Source: Halobacillus hunanensis
GTDB taxonomy: Bacteria; Bacillota; Bacilli; Bacillales; Halobacillaceae
Length of the DNA stretch: 64,000 nt
Direction: 5' to 3'
Assembly (NCBI RefSeq): GCF_900166655.1
Contig: NZ_FVZB01000007.1
Span: forward strand, 1 to 64,000
The position numbers were made by a program, and so were the translations under genes. Every line of letters begins with the position of its first letter. Position 1 is the stretch's first letter. Shown here piece by piece: positions 34,750 through 43,590 of the stretch. The notes under the pieces are model-generated. The model was given only the letters and a program-made list of their open reading frames with translations. It had not been told where the DNA came from and searched no databases.

Positions 34750-35949
34750 GTGGGTATTGTAGGTATCTTATTGGGCATTTTGGGTATAATCGTGATTCTT
34801 GGAATAGCCTTCCTAATGTCTAATGATCGTAAAAATATAAATTATTTCGGTATCGGTGTCATGCTTGTGGCGCAGCTTCTAACAACCTTTGTGATGTTTG
34901 AGACAGAAGTCGGTGCCTGGATCATTAATAAAATTTCATGGGTTTTTAACAAACTCATTGAATATGGAACAGTCGGGGTGAACTTTGTTCTAGGCGGAGT
35001 AGCGACAGAAGATGGTGCATCTGTTTTCTTCTTTAATGTATTGCTGCTTATTATTTTCTTCGCAACTATTCTTTCTGTGCTTACGTATTTGAAAATTCTT
35101 CCGTTTATTATCAAGTATTTTGGTCAGTTTTTATCGTATATTACTCGTCTTCCTAAGATCGAATCGTTCAACGCGGTAAACAGTATCTTTTTTGGTCAAT
35201 CTGAGGCAATTATTGCGATTAAATCTCAGTTTAAGCACTTAAGTGATAATCGTCTATTTATTGTAAGTGCATCAGCAATGGGGTCCGTATCCGCTTCCAT
35301 CGTAGGGGCATATATCGGCATTCTGCCTGCTGAGTATGTTCTTGTCGCCCTTCCATTAAACATGTTTAGTGCACTAATTATTGCTTCCTTGATTGCGCCG
35401 GTTAAAGTATCTAAGGAAGATGATTACGTAGATATTCACGATGTATCTGGTTCGAAGAGTATCTTCGAAGCGATGGGAAATGGTGCTTTAGATGGTGGTA
35501 AAATTGCCTTGATCGTAGCAGCCATGCTAATTGCATTTATTGCTTCACTGGAATTGGTCAATGCATTGTTCTCCTTCTTATTTGCGGGCTTTACCTTGCA
35601 GGAAGGGCTTGGATATATCATTGCTCCACTCGGTCTTCTAATGGGAATCCCGGCATCAGAAGTACTTGATGCAGGTGCCATTATGGGGACGAAAATTGTG
35701 ACAAACGAATTTGTTGCCATGCTTGAATTCCAGGGAATGGTTGATCAAGTATCAGAAAAAACAGTCGGTATTGTTACAGTATTCTTAACCAGTTTCGCTA
35801 ACTTCTCTTCTATTGGGATCATCGCGGGAACTGTACAAGGAATTGATGCCGATAAAGGTGCCCGAGTATCAGGTTTCGGTATGAAACTTCTGATTGGTGC
35901 AACACTTGGTTCTATGCTTTCCGCTACAATGGCTGGTTTATTTTTATAA
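34750..35949 (+). CDS. NupC-family concentrative nucleoside transporter
   Basis: 399 residues with about ten membrane helices. The family pattern is clear: GVNFVLGG near residue 75, then INSIFFGQSEAIIAIKSQF, SASAMGSVSASIVGAYIGILPAEYV, and near the C-terminus GTKIVTNEFVAM and TVFLTSFANFSSIGIIAGTVQG. It imports nucleosides with Na+ or H+. GTG 34750 follows GAGGGGG. It is a single-gene unit with its own promoter, cre-like site and terminator; no phosphorylase gene follows as in nupC-pdp. Which B. subtilis paralogue (NupC, NupG, YutK) it equals is not determined. Confidence 0.9.
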   Translation: MGIVGILLGILGIIVILGIAFLMSNDRKNINYFGIGVMLVAQLLTTFVMFETEVGAWIINKISWVFNKLIEYGTVGVNFVLGGVATEDGASVFFFNVLLLIIFFATILSVLTYLKILPFIIKYFGQFLSYITRLPKIESFNAVNSIFFGQSEAIIAIKSQFKHLSDNRLFIVSASAMGSVSASIVGAYIGILPAEYVLVALPLNMFSALIIASLIAPVKVSKEDDYVDIHDVSGSKSIFEAMGNGALDGGKIALIVAAMLIAFIASLELVNALFSFLFAGFTLQEGLGYIIAPLGLLMGIPASEVLDAGAIMGTKIVTNEFVAMLEFQGMVDQVSEKTVGIVTVFLTSFANFSSIGIIAGTVQGIDADKGARVSGFGMKLLIGATLGSMLSATMAGLFL

Positions 35950-35963
35950 AAAACTGATGGACA

Positions 35964-36001
35964 AACCTGGCTGGAGAGAAAATTCTCTCGCCAGGTTTTT
36001 T
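35964..36001 (+). terminator. Terminator after the nucleoside transporter gene
   Basis: AACCTGGC..AGAGAA / TTCTCTCGCCAGGTT stem with T6. Confidence 0.9.
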
Positions 36002-36131
36002 GTATGAGCAATTTTTTTCTTTTCCCCATGATTAGTCTTTCTAAACATGTTGTTTGTCCTGTATGGGTGTTTACACGGTGACGAAAAAGGCTATATTCCC
36101 TATAGATTCCATTTGAAAGGGAGTATGTATC

Positions 36132-37559
36132 GTGGTAAAGCAATATAAATTATATATCGACGGTCAATGGACAGGAACGAATGAATCAATAGATGTAGGA
36201 AATAAATATACGCAAGATACATTTGCTCAAGTCGCCAAAGCGTCTGAAAAAGAGGTGGATGCGGCAATCAGTGCGGCTGAACGTGCCTATAAAGGCGGAC
36301 CTTTAGCTCCTTATAAGCGTTATCAGGTACTTAAGCGTGTCAGTGAGCTGTTACAGGACAACAAAGAAGAGTTCGCTCAGACGATTGTGATGGAAGCTGG
36401 AAAACCGCTTAAACAAGCCCGTACTGAAGTAGACCGCGCAACACAGACAATTGAGATTTCGGCAGAAGAGGCGAAGCGGATTCATGGGGAAGGCGTACCT
36501 GTTGAATCTGCCCCTGGCTCTGAGAATCGTATGGCTTTTACAATTAAGGTGCCAGTTGGTGTGGTCGGGGCGATTAGCCCGTTTAACTTTCCCCTTAATC
36601 TCGTGTCCCATAAAATCGCACCTGCTATTGCGGCGGGAAACACGGTAGTGTTGAAGCCTGCAAGTAAAACACCTGTAGCTTCCTTAATGTTAGCTGAAAT
36701 GTTTCAGGAAGCCGGCTTGCCAAAAGGGTTCTTTAACGTTGTGGTAGGCTCAGGATCAACAGTCGGTAATCAAATGATGCAAGATGAACGGATCCAGCTT
36801 TATACGTTTACAGGAAGTGCTGAAGTCGGACTGAAACTGAAACAGAATACCGGGCTCAATAAGCTGATCCTTGAGCTCGGAAATAATTCACCGGTTATTG
36901 TTGATAAAGAGGCAGATATTGATGCAGCAGCCCAAAACACGGCAGCAAAGAGCTTTGCTTTTGCCGGGCAAGTTTGTTTATCAGTGCAGCGTCTTTATGT
37001 ACACGAAGACGTTCGCGACGAGTTTCAAGAGAAATTTATAAAAGCGGTGAAGGAACTGAACGTCGGTGATCCGAGTGATGATGAAACAGATGTTGGGCCG
37101 ATGATCAGTGAAGATGAGGCCAAACGTGCTGAGCAGTGGGTAGAGGAAGCGAAGCATGCTGGAGCGACGGTCGTGCATGGCGGCAAACGGGAAGGTGCCC
37201 TGCTTCAGCCGACCGTTCTTCAGGACATCACGCACGATATGAAAGTGGTATGCGAAGAAATATTCGCACCAGTTGTCAGCTTGATTCCGTTTACAGATAT
37301 AAAAGAATGCATCGATGAAGTGAACCAGTCTCCGTATGGTTTACAAGGTGGAATCTTCACACAAAATTTAGATACTGCATTTTATGCAGCTAAACATGTC
37401 GAGGTAGGCGGAATGATGGTCAATGATTCTTCCCAATACCGCGTAGATCTTATGCCATATGGTGGTGTGAAAGATAGTGGTTCCGGCAAAGAAGGCCCTA
37501 AGTATTCCATTGAAGAAATGACGGAGGAGCGCCTGGTTGTACTGAATTTAAATCAATAA
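36132..37559 (+). CDS. NAD(P)-dependent aldehyde dehydrogenase
   Basis: 475 residues, normal ALDH length. The cofactor-binding segment SPFNFPLNLVSHKIAPAIAAGNTVVLKPAS, the GSAEVG turn, the catalytic Glu248 in LELGNNSPVIV and the nucleophile Cys282 in FAGQVCLSVQR are all present, so it should be active. The Cys context (GQVCLSVQR, not GQICTAVKR) points to the succinate-semialdehyde/lactaldehyde/sulfoacetaldehyde type rather than betaine-aldehyde dehydrogenase, but the substrate is open. GTG 36132 follows AAAGGGAG. It stands alone, followed by repeat elements. Confidence 0.88.
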   Translation: MVKQYKLYIDGQWTGTNESIDVGNKYTQDTFAQVAKASEKEVDAAISAAERAYKGGPLAPYKRYQVLKRVSELLQDNKEEFAQTIVMEAGKPLKQARTEVDRATQTIEISAEEAKRIHGEGVPVESAPGSENRMAFTIKVPVGVVGAISPFNFPLNLVSHKIAPAIAAGNTVVLKPASKTPVASLMLAEMFQEAGLPKGFFNVVVGSGSTVGNQMMQDERIQLYTFTGSAEVGLKLKQNTGLNKLILELGNNSPVIVDKEADIDAAAQNTAAKSFAFAGQVCLSVQRLYVHEDVRDEFQEKFIKAVKELNVGDPSDDETDVGPMISEDEAKRAEQWVEEAKHAGATVVHGGKREGALLQPTVLQDITHDMKVVCEEIFAPVVSLIPFTDIKECIDEVNQSPYGLQGGIFTQNLDTAFYAAKHVEVGGMMVNDSSQYRVDLMPYGGVKDSGSGKEGPKYSIEEMTEERLVVLNLNQ

Positions 37560-37582
37560 GAATAGGATTCTCTTTGCAAAAA

Positions 37583-37718
37583 GTGGCTGGGACATAACTA
37601 AACTTTTTAAGTAAAAAGACGAACGATATGCTTTATTTTCGCAGCGGATTATACAACATTCATAGTTTCTGCTTAGTTCGGATTTTCATTTGGTAAAAGT
37701 ATTTTTGTCCCAGCCTCT
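37583..37718. repeat. Inverted-repeat intergenic element with GGCTGGGACA ends
   Basis: GGCTGGGACA (37585-37594) and its exact complement TGTCCCAGCC (37706-37715) bound a ~130-base AT-rich stretch with no gene. Sequences reading GAGGCTGGGACA or TGTCCCAGCCTC recur in intergenic regions of many Firmicutes, as I recall. Confidence 0.65.
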
Positions 37719-37775
37719 TTTCAGCTTGAAGTGAAACCATTTGCTTTCCTTTATAAGCATTATAACCACGTACGG

Positions 37776-37920
37776 GCGAATCCAGCTATCTTCTCGCGAA
37801 AATGCTAGAATAGGCGATTCGGGGATATATCCTCATTTTAGCGGTTATATTCTAATAGTCGCGGATATATTTTAAAAATCGCGGTAATATCGAAGTTATC
37901 GCGGATAAACATCAAAAGGT
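37776..37920. repeat. Degenerate 20-bp tandem repeat array
   Basis: The core GCGGWTATAT type (GGGGATATAT, GCGGTTATAT, GCGGATATAT, GCGGTAATAT, GCGGATAAAC) starts at 37821, 37841, 37861, 37881 and 37901, exactly 20 bases apart. GCGAA at 37776 and 37796 extends it upstream, out of phase. It fills the gap between the convergent aldehyde dehydrogenase and MATE genes. Confidence 0.7.
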
Positions 37921-37938
37921 TTAATTTGTGCGCTTTCC

Positions 37939-39300
37939 TCATCCCTTTTGATAAAGGCGAATATTCTTCTGCTGCAGGTAGAGCATACGCAGCATCAATG
38001 TAATGGCTCCGGCAGTTAAACCGATAATTAAGCTCATCCAGTAGCCGTAGGGACCAAGCTCCGTATAATTGGCCAAAATATAACCGCTGGGTAAACCAAT
38101 CACCCAATAAGAAATAAACGACATAAGGAGCGTAATCGTGACGTCCTTGTAGCCTCGTAAAATTCCTTGAATTGGGGCTCCGAAACCGTCGGATAGTTGA
38201 AAGAAGATAGCAAAAATAATAAAGTTCTTTGTTAATTCAATCACGCGTTGATTGGAACTGTACAGGCGCGCAACTGAGTCGTCGAAGATATACAGTATAG
38301 CCCCCGCCACAACTGACATACAGACGGCAAATGAAATCCCAAGATAGGAGTAGGTTCTGGCATCTGTGAATCGCTTCGCCCCTACTTCATACCCAACGGC
38401 AATCGTTAAGGCAAAAGCGATGCTCAGAGGCATCATATAGACGAAAGAAGCAAAGTTAATGGCTGCCTGGTGTGCGGCAACGGTGTACGTATCATAAGTG
38501 GTCATGAAAAAAGTAACGGCTGAAAAGATACTCGTTTCAAAAAAGATCGCAAATCCAATTGGGATACCAATTTTCAGTTGTTCCCACCAGCTTTTAAAGG
38601 AAGGTGTGACCCAGCTTCTAAAGATACCGTACGTGCGCAATGGGTAAAGTTTATGAATCACAACAGCAATAATGGCAAAAGCCACCCAATAGGTTAAGGA
38701 GGTTGCTAAGCCTGCGCCGATTCCACCGAGTTCAGGGAAGCCCCATTTTCCAAAAATCAATACATAGTTAAAGAAAACGTTTGTTGGTAGTGTTAGTAAA
38801 ATGATCATCATTGATATTCTAGTGTGACCGAGTGCATCGATAAATGAACGCAGTAGATTAAAAATGAACAAAGGAATGATCCCAGTTCCAAGAGCAATTA
38901 AATAATATTTCGCAATATGCTGTACAGATTCCTCGAGCTCCATTAATGACAAAATAGGGTCAATCAACAAGAAGCCGATTCCTGCGATTACCACAGCAAT
39001 GGCGATCGATAAATATACCCCTTGTTTGACGGATTCGGGAATATCCGCATCCTTTCTCGCCCCTTTAAGCTGAGCTACGATGGGGGAAATCGCCATCAGG
39101 ATTCCGTTTAATCCGGTGAATATCGGCAGCCATATACTTGATCCGATTGCTACACCAGCCAAGTCTTCCGGCCCTGCCTGACCGGACATGATCGTATCAA
39201 AAAAGTTCATCGCATACATGCCGACTTGCGTAATAAAAATAGGTATGAGAATCATGGTGAATAATTTTATTTTTTCTTTTAATGTCGTTGTTTCATACAT
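37939..39300 (-). CDS. MATE-family multidrug/Na+ antiporter
   Basis: 453 residues with twelve membrane helices in two similar halves. MATE hallmarks are IPIFITQVGMYAMNFFDTIMSGQAGPEDLAGVAIGSSIW at the start and the repeat-two counterpart LKIGIPIGFAIFFETSIFSAVTFFM (about 240-265). It exports cationic drugs or toxins in exchange for Na+ or H+ (NorM-like). ATG 39300 follows AAGGAG. No terminator hairpin is seen at its 3' end, only the 20-bp repeat array. Confidence 0.88.
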   Translation of the reverse strand: MYETTTLKEKIKLFTMILIPIFITQVGMYAMNFFDTIMSGQAGPEDLAGVAIGSSIWLPIFTGLNGILMAISPIVAQLKGARKDADIPESVKQGVYLSIAIAVVIAGIGFLLIDPILSLMELEESVQHIAKYYLIALGTGIIPLFIFNLLRSFIDALGHTRISMMIILLTLPTNVFFNYVLIFGKWGFPELGGIGAGLATSLTYWVAFAIIAVVIHKLYPLRTYGIFRSWVTPSFKSWWEQLKIGIPIGFAIFFETSIFSAVTFFMTTYDTYTVAAHQAAINFASFVYMMPLSIAFALTIAVGYEVGAKRFTDARTYSYLGISFAVCMSVVAGAILYIFDDSVARLYSSNQRVIELTKNFIIFAIFFQLSDGFGAPIQGILRGYKDVTITLLMSFISYWVIGLPSGYILANYTELGPYGYWMSLIIGLTAGAITLMLRMLYLQQKNIRLYQKG

Positions 39301-39398
39301 AGGACTTCTCCTTTTTGGTACAATTCCTATAGGACACGAGGATTATAGCACATTTTGTATCGTGGCAGCTAACAGAGCCACTGATGAAAGGACGATGA

Positions 39399-40484
39399 AT
39401 GTTGAATCAGAAACGGATTTTATTTACAGGAGGAGGAACAGCAGGGCACGTGATTGTGAACCTGGCTCTCATTCCTGAATTTCAGAAACAAGGTTACCAA
39501 GTTGATTATATAGGGTCCTATAATGGAATAGAAAAACAGTTAATCGGTTCTTTAGAAGGCGTCACGTATCATGGCATTTCAACAGGGAAGCTGCGCCGTT
39601 ATATGTCTAAGGAAAATATAAAAGACCCTTTCAAGGTTATGAAAGGGCTTATGCAGTCGATCCGGATCATTCGTAAACGAAAGCCGCAGGTTATTTTTTC
39701 TAAAGGTGGATTTGTATCAGTGCCTGTTGTGGCGGCCGCAAAATTAAACCGCGTTCCGGCTATTATTCATGAATCTGATTATACCCCCGGTCTTGCCAAT
39801 AAGCTGTCGTTTCCTTTTGCCAAAAAGGTGCTGGCTACATTCCCAGAAACGATGAAGCACTTGCCTGATGGGAAGGGGCAATATATTGGAGCTGTTGTAA
39901 GGGAAGAGCTGTTTACCGGAGATGAAAGAAGAGGTCTATCCTTTAGTGGATTGACTTCTCAGAAACCCGTTGTACTGGTGATGGGCGGCAGTACGGGATC
40001 CAAGAAAATTAATGATGCGATCCGTTCTAATTTAGACGAGTTGCTAAAAGATCTTCAAATCATCCATATTTGCGGCCAAGGACATAAGGACGAATCAATC
40101 AACCGACCTGGGTACGCTCAATTTGAATATGTAAATGATGAATTAAAGGATTTGTTTGCGGCAAGTGATTTTATTATTTCACGTGCTGGTTCCAATGCAA
40201 TCTTTGAATTTTTAGCCCTGAAAAAGCCGATGCTGCTTATTCCTTTATCAAGAAAAGCAAGTCGCGGCGACCAAATTTTAAACGCGGATTCTTTTGTGAA
40301 ACAGGGATATGCTCATAAGCTTGAGGAGGAAGAGCTGACTTCTGAAAGCTTGCTGACAGAGGTGAAACGGTTAATGGATTCCAAAGAAGAGTTGCTCCAT
40401 CATATGAATAACTATGAAAGTAGACGAACGAAAAATGAAGTCATTTCCATTATTCAACATGCGCAAAAAGCAGGGAACAGGTAA
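39399..40484 (+). CDS. MurG-like N-acetylglucosaminyltransferase (second copy type)
   Basis: 361 residues, GT28 family. N-terminal FTGGGTAGHVIVNLALIP (Gly-rich loop, about 9-26), QVIFSKGGFVSVPVVAAAKLN (about 96-116), VLVMGGSTGSKKIN and the UDP-GlcNAc site FIISRAGSNAIFEFLALKKPMLLIPL are present. MurG adds GlcNAc to lipid I to make lipid II. The sequence resembles the stand-alone second MurG of some Bacillus species more than the one in the mur-fts cluster, and no other mur gene is nearby, so it may be an auxiliary copy. ATG 39399; the ribosome site is modest (AAAGGAC). Confidence 0.85.
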   Translation: MLNQKRILFTGGGTAGHVIVNLALIPEFQKQGYQVDYIGSYNGIEKQLIGSLEGVTYHGISTGKLRRYMSKENIKDPFKVMKGLMQSIRIIRKRKPQVIFSKGGFVSVPVVAAAKLNRVPAIIHESDYTPGLANKLSFPFAKKVLATFPETMKHLPDGKGQYIGAVVREELFTGDERRGLSFSGLTSQKPVVLVMGGSTGSKKINDAIRSNLDELLKDLQIIHICGQGHKDESINRPGYAQFEYVNDELKDLFAASDFIISRAGSNAIFEFLALKKPMLLIPLSRKASRGDQILNADSFVKQGYAHKLEEEELTSESLLTEVKRLMDSKEELLHHMNNYESRRTKNEVISIIQHAQKAGNR

Positions 40485-40550
40485 GTATGCAAGCAAGGCC
40501 CCATGAGTTATAATAAAATTAGAAATAAATCTATATCAGGGGTAGATGAT

Positions 40551-40904
40551 GTGAAATCAAAAATGTGTCGTTATTGCTACAAGCCGATTCGGGATCGTGA
40601 TGAGCTGGTTACGGCCTCAAATTGGTTTAGAATTCGACCTTACCATTACAGATGTTTTCAAGAGGTAGAGCAAGATACAAAAACGATTGTTGGAACGTGG
40701 ACACCTATTAATGGTCCGGCAGGCTTAGTGACAATGATCTTGATGCTCGCTTTAGCGCTGTGGATGTATTCGACGAATACGCTCGGGGTAATAGGTGATA
40801 TTATTGGATTGTTGGCGTTTTATCCTGTTTTGCTGCGAGTCGCATCTTTTGTATTCATAGAGAGTAAGTTACCTAAATATGTGGAGAACAAAAAATATCA
40901 ATGA
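40551..40904 (+). CDS. Small membrane protein with Cys pairs
   Basis: About 117 residues from GTG 40551, which follows AGGGG; a frame open to ATG 40503 would add 16 residues, but a TATAAT-like box (40508-40513) overlaps that part. The N-terminal head has CRYCYKPIRDRDELV..HYRCF (C-x2-C then a C/H pair), a likely treble-clef or zinc-ribbon site. Two membrane helices follow (about 50-72 and 78-100). Unknown family. Starting 66 bases after the MurG-like gene, it could be co-transcribed with it. Confidence 0.6.
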   Translation: MKSKMCRYCYKPIRDRDELVTASNWFRIRPYHYRCFQEVEQDTKTIVGTWTPINGPAGLVTMILMLALALWMYSTNTLGVIGDIIGLLAFYPVLLRVASFVFIESKLPKYVENKKYQ

Positions 40905-40936
40905 GTCTGCTATTTCTATGAATAGCAGACTTTTTT
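40904..40936 (+). terminator. Terminator
   Basis: Perfect 11-bp stem AGTCTGCTATT/AATAGCAGACT with T6; the stop codon of the preceding gene touches it. Confidence 0.9.
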
Positions 40937-40948
40937 GGTGAAAATGGG

Positions 40949-41075
40949 GTTAGGGCGTTATCCTCATGCGTTAGGGTGCTATCGCTCTAGGTTAGGGCAC
41001 TATCCGCAGGCGTTAGGCAGCTATCGTAACTAGTTAAGTCTTTATACGCCAATGTTAGGGCGGTATTTAAATTTA
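40949..41075. repeat. 21-bp tandem repeat array (GTTAGGG type)
   Basis: Six units begin at 40949, 40970, 40991, 41012, 41033 and 41054, each exactly 21 bases apart, with consensus near GTTAGGGCGCTATCCNCANGC. The remaining 41076-41252 is AT-rich with no gene seen. Confidence 0.85.
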
Positions 41076-41252
41076 AAGAGCCGAAAATAGCCGTCTTAAA
41101 AGGCAATTTGACTTAAGGTTTTACAGCTATTAAAATTTATGATTGCGCTTACAGAAAATTTGTGGTATGTTTATTTCTCGTTGCTTCGAATAGGCTCCAC
41201 TTAGGCCGGTTACATAGTCATTCCGATCACATAACGAAAGGGAGAATGGCGT

Positions 41253-43523
41253 ATGTCTATGTATGATGAGCACTTGCAAAGTGAAAAAGAACGACTACTG
41301 TTCACGAAGGAGTACATGAATCACTTAATTACCCTTCAAGAATCAGGCCAACAAGCACTAAAGGAACAGCAGGAAGATACCTTGCAAAAGCTCGATTTTA
41401 AAGACAGCAGTCTTCGCTATCAGGAGATGTTGACCCACTCAAGTTTTATGAAGTTATCGAAGGATCAACTGGAAAACCTCAAGAATCTACGTAAGAAACC
41501 TTATTTTGCCCGCATTGATTTTCACCGTAAAGAAAAACCAGACAAAGAAATCTTTTATATTGGAAAAGTCTCTCTGTTCGATCGCGAAACACAGTTGCCG
41601 ATTATTCTAGATTGGCGCTCACCGCTAGCCAATGTGTATTATGAAGGGCGCTTGGGCGAGGTCAGCTATAAAGCTCATGGAGAAGAATATGAAGGCAATG
41701 TTTCACTGAAGCGTCAGTATCAAATTGAGGATGGCGAACTGTTAGAATTCCGTGATATTGACTTAACGACAAAAGATGAATTGCTGCAGGATTCTCTTGC
41801 CCAAAATGCTGAACATCGTTTAACAGAAATTGTGTCAACGATTCAGGAGGAGCAGAACAGGGTCATTCGTGCTGACTTAAGGAAGCCGATTATCGTTCAG
41901 GGGGCAGCGGGAAGCGGCAAGACTACTATTGCTTTACATCGCATCTCCTACTTTTTGTACAGTATGCGGGATATTTTTAAACCTGATGAAATGCTGATCC
42001 TTGCTCCGAACCGTCTGTTCATTCAGTACATATCCGAGGTGCTTCCAGAGCTCGGTGTAAATAGAGCTAAACAAACAACATTCGCGAATTTTGTGCAAGA
42101 GATGGTGGATGTAGATTGGCCAGTCGTCAGCCAGCATGAAGTACTTATGGATACCATTGAAAAAACAGCAAATAAAGACGCACCTCACCTACAGGCAGCT
42201 GGGTTCAAAGGATCAAAAGCGTTCAAGCAGCTGCTGGACAGGTATATCCAAAAAGTAAAACAATCCTACATCGTTGAAGAAGATTTCATGCTGGGAGAAT
42301 TCAAAATTAGAAGCGGTTCCAGTATTAAACGGCTTTTTCTCAAAGACTTTCAACTTTTTCCTTATGAAGTACGGGTGGAAAAAATAAAACAAGTACTGCA
42401 AAGTGAATTGAGACGAAAGAAGAAAATCATCCTAGAGAAAATAGCCGCTAAATATGATGACGAGCTGGACAAAGCACTGTTTGGTATGAAGGATAAAGCG
42501 AAACGGAAAAAGAGAGTCAGTTTCCTGATTACGAGGAAAGAAGAGCGGCTAAAAGATCTAAAGAAACTAACGCGTACAGCGGTCTCTCGCTATATGAAGC
42601 AATTTCCCAAGCACAAGCTGACAACCCTTTACCGGGCGATGTTTGAGGAAGAGATGTTTTGTTCGTTAATAGATGAAGATTCCGAGCAAATGGAGTACCT
42701 GCGCACGATGACACGGCGCTATTTGCAAAAGAAGCGGCTCCATTCAGAAGACTTGGCTCCATTGCTATATATATTTACTTTTCTAAAAGGGCTGCATTCG
42801 GACGATCAAATGAAAAAAGTAGTCATCGATGAAGCGCAGGATTATAGTTTTCTTGAATTTTATAGTTTGAAAAAAGCTTTCCAAACAGACTTATTTACGG
42901 TTGTAGGCGATCTTGCTCAGGGAATCTATCGTTATAGGGGCTTAAGAAGCTGGGAATCTCTCAATGAAGTTTTTAGACAGCCAAATTACTTAACGCTGCA
43001 AAAAACGTATCGAACGACAATAGAAATCATGGATTTAGCGAATAGGCTGCTAACGTTGATGCCGGAAGACCTACCCATGGCCGAACCGGTGGTAAGACAT
43101 GGTCCGCTGCCAACTTTCATTGAAAAACAACCAGGGTGGCAAGAGGCTTTACTCAAGATTGTGAACCAGTTGAGTGACGAAGGGATGAAGAGTTTCGCAA
43201 TTGTTACAAAAACGATGAAAGAAACAGCTGCACTCCAGCACATTCCAGAAATTCGTTCTTTAAACTTTGAACCATTGAATGAAGAAACGGAAATGGGGAA
43301 GCGGATGATTTTGCCAGCTTACCTGGCTAAAGGATTGGAATTTGACGTGGTCTTTTTGTTCAGTGAAGATTCTCCTTTCACAAGAAATGAATTGGATATC
43401 AAAGTATTATATGTAGCCATGACAAGGCCGCTTCACAGGTTATATATGATCGGAAATCACCCAGATGATTTTTTATTACATCACCTGAATGAGCCGCCCT
43501 ATCAGCAGCATTCTCTGAAATAA
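41253..43523 (+). CDS. helD: RNA polymerase recycling motor ATPase HelD
   Basis: 756 residues, close to B. subtilis HelD (774). It is a UvrD/Rep-like superfamily 1 protein that binds RNA polymerase and uses ATP to free stalled complexes. An N-terminal coiled-coil arm (about 1-110) and RQYQIEDGELLEFRDIDLTTKDELLQ lead to Walker A VQGAAGSGKTTIALHR (about 216-231). The Walker B region is VVIDEAQDYSFLEFYSLKKAF, and later motifs are GDLAQGIYRYRG, LQKTYRTTIEIMDLAN and AKGLEFDVVFL..LYVAMTRPLHRLYMI. ATG 41253 follows AAAGGGAG. Confidence 0.93.
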   Translation: MSMYDEHLQSEKERLLFTKEYMNHLITLQESGQQALKEQQEDTLQKLDFKDSSLRYQEMLTHSSFMKLSKDQLENLKNLRKKPYFARIDFHRKEKPDKEIFYIGKVSLFDRETQLPIILDWRSPLANVYYEGRLGEVSYKAHGEEYEGNVSLKRQYQIEDGELLEFRDIDLTTKDELLQDSLAQNAEHRLTEIVSTIQEEQNRVIRADLRKPIIVQGAAGSGKTTIALHRISYFLYSMRDIFKPDEMLILAPNRLFIQYISEVLPELGVNRAKQTTFANFVQEMVDVDWPVVSQHEVLMDTIEKTANKDAPHLQAAGFKGSKAFKQLLDRYIQKVKQSYIVEEDFMLGEFKIRSGSSIKRLFLKDFQLFPYEVRVEKIKQVLQSELRRKKKIILEKIAAKYDDELDKALFGMKDKAKRKKRVSFLITRKEERLKDLKKLTRTAVSRYMKQFPKHKLTTLYRAMFEEEMFCSLIDEDSEQMEYLRTMTRRYLQKKRLHSEDLAPLLYIFTFLKGLHSDDQMKKVVIDEAQDYSFLEFYSLKKAFQTDLFTVVGDLAQGIYRYRGLRSWESLNEVFRQPNYLTLQKTYRTTIEIMDLANRLLTLMPEDLPMAEPVVRHGPLPTFIEKQPGWQEALLKIVNQLSDEGMKSFAIVTKTMKETAALQHIPEIRSLNFEPLNEETEMGKRMILPAYLAKGLEFDVVFLFSEDSPFTRNELDIKVLYVAMTRPLHRLYMIGNHPDDFLLHHLNEPPYQQHSLK

Positions 43524-43590
43524 ACAAGTTTCAAATGATTCTGAACAGGGTACAGAAGGGTTATGGTAAAAATAAAGGAGTGCATGTCAG

